Source: Blastocatellia bacterium (lineage in GTDB: Bacteria > Acidobacteriota > Blastocatellia > Chloracidobacteriales > JADJPF01). From it: a DNA stretch of 64,000 nt. Positions within the stretch are counted from its first letter, which is position 1. The number at the start of each line of letters is the position of its first letter. The notes under the pieces are model-generated. The model saw only the letters and a program-made list of their open reading frames with translations. It searched no databases and had not been told where the DNA came from. Location of the stretch: positions 372,001 through 436,000 of the forward strand of contig JADJPF010000020.1 of NCBI GenBank assembly GCA_016713405.1, written 5' to 3'. The position numbers were made by a program, and so were the translations under genes. Below are positions 9,543 through 17,080 of the stretch, piece by piece.

Positions 9543-12500
9543 ATGATGGCAATAAACTTGCCTACTGTAAGGGCATGGTTTTTTTTAGCACTATTTTTTC
9601 TTAGTCCAGCCTTGGTTTGGGCTTTTGATACTACTGGCACAATAACAGGTGTAGTTACTGATTCAAGTGGCGGAGCAATTGGAGGTGCGCAAGTCATAGT
9701 TCGCAATGTTGGGACTAATTTAACTCGTGAAACTGTTACTTCAGAGGCAGGGATGTTCCAAGTTGCTCTTCTTCCTGTAGGCGAGTATGAAATAACTGTA
9801 GAAGCAGATGGTTTTACTAAAGTACAAACTAAAGCCACATTGCAGATTAATCAAGTTGTACGAACAGATTTTAATTTAATGGTTGCTAATGTAAGTAATG
9901 AAATTATTGAAGTTAATGCCGCTGATGCTGTAGCTTTAATTACAGTAGATAACTCAACTCAATCAACTGTAATTGATAATAAGAAAATAGTTGATCTTCC
10001 ATTAAATGGCCGCAATTTCTTGCAATTAGGTGCTTTAATTCCAGGTGTCGCCTCGGCTGTTGGCGGTGGGGGTGCTGAAGGTGCCACAGAATCAGGAGCT
10101 TTTTCTGTTGGTGGTCAAAGAGATAGAGCCGCTAATTTTTATATTGATGGGACTGATAATAACCAAATTATTAACAATAACTCATCTGCAACAGCTAGTG
10201 TTGATGCAATACAAGAATTTACCATTTTAACTAGCACTTTTAGTGCTGAATATGGGCGTAATTCTGGTGCTGTAATTAATGTTGTTACTAAATCTGGTAC
10301 AAACCAAATACATGGCACATTATTTGAGTTTTTGCGAAATGATAAATTTGATGCTAGCAATCTTTTTGATAACGCTGCGGGTCAACCTAAACCAAAGTTT
10401 CGTAATAACCAATTTGGTTTTACTTTGGGTGGGCCAATTATTAAAGACAAGACCTTTTATTTTATCAATTATGAAGGTCAGCGTACTCGCGTTGGAAATA
10501 CGATTTTTACTAATGTTCCAACACTTTTAGAAAGACAAGGCTCTTTTATAGATCCAAATACAGGCCGTCCGGTTCAGCTTAGAGTTGACCCTGTTAGCGC
10601 ACAATTACTAAACTTTTTCCCATTACCTAATGCTAATACTCAATTTGGCAATTATGCTTCTTCTGAAATTATTAGCTTACGTAGAGATAATGCTATTGCC
10701 AAAATTGACCAAAAACTAGGCCCAAATGACCAACTTAGTTTTCGCTATTTAATTAATGACCGAGACACTTTTACACCTGTTTTATCAACTTCTGGTAATG
10801 CTCAATCTTCCTCTCAAGTTCCTGGTTTTGGTACTTCCATAGTTGCGCGTGTTCAAAATATTTCTGTAGCAGAAACACATGTTTTTTCTAGTAATGCAGT
10901 TAATGAATTTCGCTTTGGCTATAATCGTTTTGTAGATGTACAGTTAGGCATAGATGCTACTAACCCTGCTACACTTGGACTACCTAATGGCAATATGTCT
11001 GTTTTAGGTAAAGGAATACCACAGATTTTAATTTCTGGTATTTCTGGAATAGGTAATTCTAACCTATTTCCATTTACTGACAATCTACAAACCTATCAAT
11101 TTATTGATAATCTGTCTTTTTCTCGTGGACGACATAACTTTAAGACAGGTGTAGATATTAGAAAAAACAAAGTTGATGGTGGCGAGGATTTTAGTTTTGC
11201 TGGAACAATTATTTTTGATGGTTCCCAATCTGGTATAAGTGCAACGGCTGATTTTATCCAAGGTACTCCACAAAGTGCTTTTATTGGACGTGGTTTTACC
11301 TCTCCAAAAATCCGCTTAAATAATTATTACTTTTATTTCCAAGATGACTTTAAGTTTAACTCTCGTCTTACAATTAATGCAGGTCTGCGCTATGAGTTAA
11401 ACACTGTTCCAACGGCTTCTAAACGGTTGTTTAATTTTACAACTAGCCGAGGAATCTTTGGCGAATCACTTTATGAAGGCGATCATAATAATTTTGCTCC
11501 ACGTCTTGGGTTTGCATACAATTTTGGCGACAATAAAACGGTTGTTCGTGGTGGTTTTGGTGTTTTTTATGACTTGCCTTTCCAAAATACTACTTTTAAC
11601 TTAACTTTTAACCCACCTACTAGCACAATGCTCTTTAACTTTGGCCCATTTCAACCTGGTAGATTAGGGAGCATTTTTAGTGATACCAGCCTTGACCCAT
11701 CTGGCCCATGCTTTGTCACTATTGACCCTAATTTCCGTAACCCCTATAGCCTTCAATATAATTTAACTTTTCAAAGAGAATTACCTGGAGAAGTTGCTTT
11801 TGAAATTGGTTATGTTGGTACACGAGGAGTTAAATTGATTGGCGCACGCGATGTTAATCAAGCTCAATTTTTTCCTGGTGCTAGTGGAGATGATATTTTT
11901 GATCGTCGTCCTACTCAACTATCTGGGCTAGATTTTGGTGTTGGTGGTGCTGATATTGTTCAAGAACAACAATCTATGGGGTCATCTGTTTATAATTCAT
12001 TACAATTAAAAGTTGCTAAACGCTTTAATAATGGCCTAAGCTTCCTTGGTGCTTATACTTATTCAAGTTCTATTGATAACCTTTCAGATATTTTTGGTTT
12101 TAAGGGAAGTGCTGCTATTCCTCAAAATTCCAATGACTTACGCTCTGAACGCGGATTTTCTCCTTTTGATATTCGACAACGCTTTACCGTAAGTTACACT
12201 TATGAACTTCCATTTGGTAAAGGAAAACGCTTTTTTGCTAATGCAGGTGCTTTAGCCGATAAACTGCTTTCTAATTGGCAAATGAATGGCATTGTAACTT
12301 TACAAAGTGGTCAACCATTTACAGTATTTTTAGGGATAGATCAGGCTCTAACAGGTAATCTTTTTGGTGAACAACGCCCAAATAATGTACCAGGTGCTTT
12401 TATTCAAACCGATGATGGACGAGTTGTTTTAGCTTCAAATCTGCTAAATTTGGATGGATCTCCTAATTTTGTAGCACTTCAAGCAGCAGGCGTAATTCCT

Positions 12501-12791
12501 TTACCAGGGCAATTTGGCTCACTTGGACGTAACACTTTTAGAGGGCCAAATTATGAAAACTTTGACTTTTCTTTAACCAAACGCACTTCTTTTACAGATA
12601 GTACTGCACTAGAATTTCGTGCAGAGTTCTTTAACCTGTTTAATCATCCTACTTTTGCTTTACCAGATAATAATCTTAGTTCTCCCACTTTTGGGCAATT
12701 TTCCCGTACACCTGATGTTGCTGCTGGCTCTCCTAAAATTGCTAGCGGTTCACCTCGTGTAATCCAATTTGGATTAAAGTTAATTTTTTAA
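9543..12791 (+). CDS. Oar-like TonB-dependent outer membrane receptor (second of two)
   Basis: 1082-residue paralogue of the receptor at 6085. A signal peptide (WFFLALFFLSPALVWA) is followed by a carboxypeptidase-regulatory domain (GTITGVVTDSSGGAIGGAQV...LPVGEYEITVEADGF). The plug carries the common VDLPLNGRNFLQLGALIPG, a glycine-rich VGGGGAEG stretch, YIDGTDNN, FSAEYGRNSGAVINVVTKSG and LFEFLRNDKFDA. The barrel includes FTVSYTYELPFGKGKRF and LNPxxIxxGxP-like SGQPFTV segments and ends FGLKLIF. GGAGG at 9531-9535 is 7 bases from the ATG at 9543. It is longer than its neighbour and only distantly similar to it, so the pair is an old duplication or two family members side by side. Ligand unknown. 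Confidence 0.88.
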   Translation: MMAINLPTVRAWFFLALFFLSPALVWAFDTTGTITGVVTDSSGGAIGGAQVIVRNVGTNLTRETVTSEAGMFQVALLPVGEYEITVEADGFTKVQTKATLQINQVVRTDFNLMVANVSNEIIEVNAADAVALITVDNSTQSTVIDNKKIVDLPLNGRNFLQLGALIPGVASAVGGGGAEGATESGAFSVGGQRDRAANFYIDGTDNNQIINNNSSATASVDAIQEFTILTSTFSAEYGRNSGAVINVVTKSGTNQIHGTLFEFLRNDKFDASNLFDNAAGQPKPKFRNNQFGFTLGGPIIKDKTFYFINYEGQRTRVGNTIFTNVPTLLERQGSFIDPNTGRPVQLRVDPVSAQLLNFFPLPNANTQFGNYASSEIISLRRDNAIAKIDQKLGPNDQLSFRYLINDRDTFTPVLSTSGNAQSSSQVPGFGTSIVARVQNISVAETHVFSSNAVNEFRFGYNRFVDVQLGIDATNPATLGLPNGNMSVLGKGIPQILISGISGIGNSNLFPFTDNLQTYQFIDNLSFSRGRHNFKTGVDIRKNKVDGGEDFSFAGTIIFDGSQSGISATADFIQGTPQSAFIGRGFTSPKIRLNNYYFYFQDDFKFNSRLTINAGLRYELNTVPTASKRLFNFTTSRGIFGESLYEGDHNNFAPRLGFAYNFGDNKTVVRGGFGVFYDLPFQNTTFNLTFNPPTSTMLFNFGPFQPGRLGSIFSDTSLDPSGPCFVTIDPNFRNPYSLQYNLTFQRELPGEVAFEIGYVGTRGVKLIGARDVNQAQFFPGASGDDIFDRRPTQLSGLDFGVGGADIVQEQQSMGSSVYNSLQLKVAKRFNNGLSFLGAYTYSSSIDNLSDIFGFKGSAAIPQNSNDLRSERGFSPFDIRQRFTVSYTYELPFGKGKRFFANAGALADKLLSNWQMNGIVTLQSGQPFTVFLGIDQALTGNLFGEQRPNNVPGAFIQTDDGRVVLASNLLNLDGSPNFVALQAAGVIPLPGQFGSLGRNTFRGPNYENFDFSLTKRTSFTDSTALEFRAEFFNLFNHPTFALPDNNLSSPTFGQFSRTPDVAAGSPKIASGSPRVIQFGLKLIF

Positions 12792-12806
12792 CTATAAATT
12801 TGATAC

Positions 12807-12845
12807 AAGGCTGTTGCTAATAACGCTATTATTAGCAACAGCCTT
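12807..12845 (+). terminator. Strong hairpin after the second Oar gene
   Basis: A perfect 17-bp stem (12807-12823 with 12829-12845) around the 5-base loop CGCTA, starting AAGGCTGTTGC and ending GCAACAGCCTT, directly after the Oar stop codon and before the next ribosome site. The tail after it is A/T-rich but not a clean U-run, so it may be an intrinsic terminator or an mRNA-stabilising hairpin. Confidence 0.65.
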
Positions 12846-12870
12846 AAAATATTTATAGGGAGTTCACTTA

Positions 12871-14088
12871 ATGAGTTCAACTAGCGAGCCTTGGCAAATA
12901 CAAATTAATGACCAAATTTATCAAGCTGATGAGGAACTCTTAAAAATTTGGTTAATAGAAGGAAGAATTAAACCAACTGATAAAATTAGAAAAAATAATC
13001 AAGAATGGCTAGAAGTTGCTCAAGTTTTAGTTATACAGCCAGCTAAAAAAGCTAGTGCTATAGCTAGTGCTACACCTACTCCTATAGCTAACATAGAAGT
13101 AAGTCGAAGAGATGCAATACTAGAACCTATTTTTTACCGTCCAGAAAACTGGGAAAAATACTCAAGAATTGATTGCCAAAACCATCAAGATGTAATTCCT
13201 GCTTATGTTTGCCCAGAATGTGGAGCTAGTTTTTGTCAAGGTTGTGCAAAAGATCATTTAGTAGGCGGGGGTTATAATAAAGCTTGTCAGTGTCAATTTT
13301 GTGGTGCTTTATGTAGAGCTTATCCAGAAGTTAGAGAAAAAATCTTACTTTTATTAGAACAAAACTCAAAATCTAGCCTCTCAGACTTAAAAATGGCCTT
13401 TCTTTATCCTTTTGGCGTTGGTATAGCACCAATAGCCGTTTTTATTGTTGCCCTAACAATAGGAGGATTTGCTTTTCCTTTTTTTATAGGAATAGGTGTT
13501 TTACTTAGAGCTATTACTACTATTACTAGAGATGTTGCATCAGGAAATGTTAAGGCTAGTCCTATGGGTTTTGACTATAGTTCTTTTTTAACAGAGGTGC
13601 TTTCTTTTGGAGGATTGGGATTTGGAGTAATTTTAATTAGTTTTTCTCCAATGTTTGCTTTATGTTTTGGTGAGCTAAAAATATTTTCCATTTTAATGCC
13701 TTTAGCCGTGATTTGGGGATTTTTTTATTATCCTATTGCCCTACTAGTTGCAGGTGTAACAGAGAGTTTTGCTTCTGTTATTAATCCCCTACTTGGTTTT
13801 GAAACTGTTAAACGAATAGGTAAAAGCTATTACAAGCATTTTCTTTATTTACTAGCCTTACAATTGCCAACACAAATTTTTGCTTTTTTAGTAGCTACTT
13901 TACTTGTTGAAGGCTCAAAGAACGCTAGAGCATTTCTTAGTTTCTTTATAGTATTGATGTTTTTAGGTTTAATTTTTGCTGCACCTATTTTTTATACAAA
14001 TTCTGTAATGGCTGCTTTAATTGGTAGAGCTATTTTTAAGTCTGCTGATAGATTAGGAATTCGTACTAATGCAACTACTAAGCTTTAA
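12871..14088 (+). CDS. Membrane protein with GYF_2-like domain, zinc finger and Yip1-like membrane region
   Basis: 405 residues. Residues 5-50 (WQIQINDQIYQADEELLKIWLIEGRIKPTDKI...WLEV) look like a GYF_2/DUF4339 domain. Residues about 100-150 hold a B-box-like zinc-binding cluster (C.NH..V.A...CPECGASFCQGCAKDH...CQCQFCGALC). From about residue 175 there are five to six hydrophobic helices arranged like Yip1/DUF-type membrane domains. No catalytic motif is seen. Such zinc-finger-plus-membrane proteins are common in Acidobacteria and Myxococcota, but their role is unknown. The gene follows the hairpin at 12807 and ends 100 bases before the sensor gene at 14188, apparently as a single transcript. 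Confidence 0.65.
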   Translation: MSSTSEPWQIQINDQIYQADEELLKIWLIEGRIKPTDKIRKNNQEWLEVAQVLVIQPAKKASAIASATPTPIANIEVSRRDAILEPIFYRPENWEKYSRIDCQNHQDVIPAYVCPECGASFCQGCAKDHLVGGGYNKACQCQFCGALCRAYPEVREKILLLLEQNSKSSLSDLKMAFLYPFGVGIAPIAVFIVALTIGGFAFPFFIGIGVLLRAITTITRDVASGNVKASPMGFDYSSFLTEVLSFGGLGFGVILISFSPMFALCFGELKIFSILMPLAVIWGFFYYPIALLVAGVTESFASVINPLLGFETVKRIGKSYYKHFLYLLALQLPTQIFAFLVATLLVEGSKNARAFLSFFIVLMFLGLIFAAPIFYTNSVMAALIGRAIFKSADRLGIRTNATTKL

Positions 14089-14187
14089 TAAAAGCTTAGA
14101 GTGCTTGAAAGTTAATAGTTTAGAACTTAATATTTGATAAGTTTTTAGTTTATTAATCAAAAAGTAAGTTTTTAGGAGAAACTAAAA

Positions 14188-14703
14188 GTGTCTGGGAGAG
14201 AAGCACAAACTCTATTAAAATTTATTCTTTCTCAATATCAAAATAGAGTGATGCTTCAGAGTTATACGGCAAAAACTTTGGTTGACTGCTGCGCCATTTT
14301 GTCGGAAATAGTTCCAGAATTAAACTTATCCCCATTAATTATTTTAGGTACTAGTAATTGTGCTGATAGAAAACAACTATTAAATGCTTGCCGTCCTGCT
14401 TTAGAAGCAGCACAAAAAACTTTTATTTTATATCATCAAGAATTTCCTATTATTTCTGAAAAAAGCTGGGGAATATTTTTAGATAAAGAAGATAATTTAT
14501 TAGCTGATTGGTTTTTAGCCGTTCTTACTCCAGAAGTCGCTTATTTAGTTGTTGCACAAACAAATTTTGACTCAAACGAAATTCCTGTTTTACTCTCTTA
14601 TGACCGAGAAATAGTTAAAGAAACTATTAGTTGGTTAAGCGATCAAATTTCTAATGAAGACAAAGAAAAACTTAGCACAAATCTAGCAGAAATAGAAAAA
14701 TAA
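14188..14703 (+). CDS. DICT-like sensory domain, probably the frameshifted N-terminus of the kinase downstream
   Basis: 171 residues from a GTG at 14188, preceded by AGGAGA. The C-terminal half (SEKSWGIFLD...LADWFLAVLTPEVAYLVVAQ...LLSYDREIVKETISWL) resembles the DICT domain, a sensory module found in diguanylate cyclases and histidine kinases (moderate confidence, by eye). The frame stops at 14701 after a run of five A. If one base is restored there, the reading continues ...AEIEK-ITVSAAQKEACLVKVLEKV...IAQEMETTLYK straight into the kinase at 14808, with no stop and a helical linker. The intact gene would be 14188-16529, about 780 residues. The alternative is two genuinely separate polypeptides. 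Confidence 0.6.
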   Translation: MSGREAQTLLKFILSQYQNRVMLQSYTAKTLVDCCAILSEIVPELNLSPLIILGTSNCADRKQLLNACRPALEAAQKTFILYHQEFPIISEKSWGIFLDKEDNLLADWFLAVLTPEVAYLVVAQTNFDSNEIPVLLSYDREIVKETISWLSDQISNEDKEKLSTNLAEIEK

Positions 14704-14807
14704 CTGTTAGTGCTGCCCAAAAAGAGGCGTGTTTAGTAAAAGTTTTAGAAAAAGTAACTTTTAATCTTAATCGCGCTCCTAATGAATATGAACGCATTGC
14801 CCAAGAA

Positions 14808-16529
14808 ATGGAAACTACCCTCTATAAATTAGCTCTTACTAATAGCGAACTTGCTTTGCTTAATAGAATGCTTGAGCTAATTAGCCGCTCATTAGATACT
14901 AAGGAAATTTATCAGGGAGTACTTAATGCAGTAGAAGTTGTAGACTTAGAATCAGTAATTATACTTTTACTAGGCGAAGATAAAAAATTTTATGTAGATT
15001 TTAATAGCGGAATAGGTGCTGAATTTAGCGAACAAATTTCTAGTATGTTTACTAGTATGTTTACCGATGGTGTACTGCCTAGTGAGTTAGCAATAGTTTA
15101 TACAGAAGAAGTAGTAAAAAATTTTCCACAGATTGAAAATGTAGTTAAAAATACAGGAGTTCGCACGGTAGTTGTTATTCCGCTTCGTAGTCGTAATTCT
15201 ACTATTGGTTTAATGCTATTAACATCTAGTTCTCGTCGAATTTTTTCTAGCGAAGACCAAAGGCTTTTAAGCAGTATTGGTTCACAAGTAGGGATTGCTA
15301 TTGAGAGCGCAATACTTTATGAAAAATCTCAGCGTCTAGCGCGTCAAATGAGTGCATTATTTGAAGTTGGTAAAACTATTAGTTCACATTTAGAAATTAG
15401 CCCACTACTAGCTTCTATTGCTGAAAATGCTGGAAAACTTTTAGATGCTGAACATACATTAGTTTCAATAGTATTTTCTGATAAGCAAAGTAACAAAATG
15501 GATACAATGGCTGAATGGAGCTTAAACGGTCAATCAAGAGCCGTTAGTCTAGCTAAATATGTGCAAAAAGAAAGCTTAGCTCAAGATATAGACCAAGATG
15601 GTAGTAATGATGCTTCATTAATTAGCTTTCCTATTTTTGTTAAGGATCGGTCTTCTTCACAACCTCGATTATTAGGCACTTTTTGTGCGTCAAGAGATGC
15701 TAAAAGCAATAGACCTTTTACACAATCAGACCTGGATTTACTTCATAACTTAACTTCACAAGTTTCTATTGCTGTAGAAAATGCAGAACTCTATGCCAAA
15801 ATCTTAGCTGCTAATGAACAGCTAAGAGAAGCTATCCGCTTAAAAGATGAGCTAGTTTCAATGGTAGCGCATGACTTTCGTTCTCCTTTAACTTCTATAC
15901 AAGCTTTTAGTGAACTACTTCAAGACCGTGTTTCAGATGATGGAGTAAAAAAACATCTAGCTATTATTAACCGCCAATCTAAACACCTGGCTTCTTTGGC
16001 TGCTGACACTTTAACTATGTCCAGGTTAGAATCAGGAAACTTTCCCTTAGACTTTAAGCCATTTAAGGTTAATGAACTTCTTACTTCTTTAATGGAAACC
16101 CGAACTACAGATTCAAAAATTGACCTAAAGTTTGAATTTTTGGAGCAGGATATTGAAATTTGGGGAGATGGTCGCCGAATTTATGAAGTAATTGATAACT
16201 TAGTTGGTAATGCTATTAAGTATTCTCCTGATGGGGCATATGTTCGAGTTAAGGTTGGGCAAATAAACGAAGGGGTACAAGTTTCAATTATTGATAGAGG
16301 TATGGGAATAGCTCCTCAAGATATGTCAAAGTTATTTCAAAAATTTAGTCGTTTAGATAGCGCACGACAACGCCAAATTGCTGGCACTGGCCTTGGACTT
16401 TATATTTGCCGAGCTTTTATTGAAGCTCATGGTGGGCAAATTTGGGTTGATAGCGAAGTAGGCAAAGGCTCAGCATTTCATTTTATCCTACCAAAACAAA
16501 AAATTTCTGCTAATGAAACAAATCATTAA
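14808..16529 (+). CDS. Sensor histidine kinase with two GAF domains
   Basis: 573 residues from the first ATG in frame, though the frame is open further upstream and probably joins the DICT-like piece at 14188. Two GAF-type domains span about residues 15-170 and 180-330, followed by HisKA with the H-box MVAHDFRSPLTSIQ (phospho-acceptor His near residue 355). HATPase_c shows the N-box DNLVGNAIKYSPDG, G1 DRGMGIA and G2 GTGLGLYICRAFIEAHGG. There is no membrane segment, so it should be a cytosolic sensor. It autophosphorylates and passes phosphate to a response regulator; none is adjacent. The last 17 bases overlap the kdsC-like gene, indicating translational coupling with an apparently unrelated metabolic enzyme. 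Confidence 0.9.
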   Translation: METTLYKLALTNSELALLNRMLELISRSLDTKEIYQGVLNAVEVVDLESVIILLLGEDKKFYVDFNSGIGAEFSEQISSMFTSMFTDGVLPSELAIVYTEEVVKNFPQIENVVKNTGVRTVVVIPLRSRNSTIGLMLLTSSSRRIFSSEDQRLLSSIGSQVGIAIESAILYEKSQRLARQMSALFEVGKTISSHLEISPLLASIAENAGKLLDAEHTLVSIVFSDKQSNKMDTMAEWSLNGQSRAVSLAKYVQKESLAQDIDQDGSNDASLISFPIFVKDRSSSQPRLLGTFCASRDAKSNRPFTQSDLDLLHNLTSQVSIAVENAELYAKILAANEQLREAIRLKDELVSMVAHDFRSPLTSIQAFSELLQDRVSDDGVKKHLAIINRQSKHLASLAADTLTMSRLESGNFPLDFKPFKVNELLTSLMETRTTDSKIDLKFEFLEQDIEIWGDGRRIYEVIDNLVGNAIKYSPDGAYVRVKVGQINEGVQVSIIDRGMGIAPQDMSKLFQKFSRLDSARQRQIAGTGLGLYICRAFIEAHGGQIWVDSEVGKGSAFHFILPKQKISANETNH

Positions 16530-17055
16530 AAAACAACAAGATAATATTCTTACTCAAGCCAACTCTATTAAACTTATTTTGATGGACTGTGATGGAGTAT
16601 TAACAGATGGGCAGATTATTTTATTGCCTGATGGCGAAGAAATAAAAAATTTTCATGTCCTAGATGGGCAAGGCGTTGCTTTAGCCAAACAAGCAGGTCT
16701 AAAAGTAGGTGTTATTTCTGGTCGTCAATCAAAAGTGCTAACTAGACGCGCAAAAGAAGGCAGTTATGATTTTCTTTTTGACAAAGTGAGCAATAAACTA
16801 GCTATATATGAAAATTTACTAGTAGAAACAGGGTTAAAAGACCACGAAATAGCTTTTATTGGAGATGATTTACCAGACATTGCTATTATGTGCCGTGTAG
16901 GTTTAGCCATTGCGGTTGCTAATGCAGTTGATGAAGTTAAAAATCAAGCAGATTTGATAACTACTCGTTCAGGTGGTCAAGGAGCAGTTAGAGAAGCTAT
17001 TGAATTTATCCTAAAATCCCAAGGTCTTTGGCAAGAACTAATAAAGAAATATTAA
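16513..17055 (+). CDS. kdsC: KdsC-type HAD phosphatase (3-deoxy-D-manno-octulosonate 8-phosphate phosphatase)
   Basis: 180 residues, the usual length for KdsC. KdsC removes phosphate from KDO-8-P, one step before CMP-KDO synthesis for lipopolysaccharide. HAD motif I is MDCDGVLTDGQI (nucleophile Asp25, general acid Asp27), motif II is VGVISGRQS, and motif IV is AFIGDDLPDIAIM. The diagnostic C-terminal GGQGAVREAIEFIL is also present. There is no cap domain, as expected for the C0 tetrameric family. Closely related YrbI-like phosphatases act on other nonulosonates, so substrate is inferred. It overlaps the preceding kinase gene by 17 bases and is followed 25 bases later by the M16 peptidase. Confidence 0.85.
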   Translation: MKQIIKKQQDNILTQANSIKLILMDCDGVLTDGQIILLPDGEEIKNFHVLDGQGVALAKQAGLKVGVISGRQSKVLTRRAKEGSYDFLFDKVSNKLAIYENLLVETGLKDHEIAFIGDDLPDIAIMCRVGLAIAVANAVDEVKNQADLITTRSGGQGAVREAIEFILKSQGLWQELIKKY

Positions 17056-17080
17056 ATTAATTTAATGAGGGGGCCTTCTA

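Noticed and set aside
9503..9838. Minus-strand 111-residue frame over the start of the second Oar gene
   Set aside because: It is antisense to the signal peptide and regulatory domain of a clear gene and has low-complexity, non-family sequence.
14690..14710. Programmed -1 ribosomal frameshift
   Set aside because: The A5 run lacks a canonical X XXY YYZ slippery site for the required reading and no stimulatory structure was seen; five other genes in the window show similar single-base breaks without slippery sites, so a consensus error is simpler.
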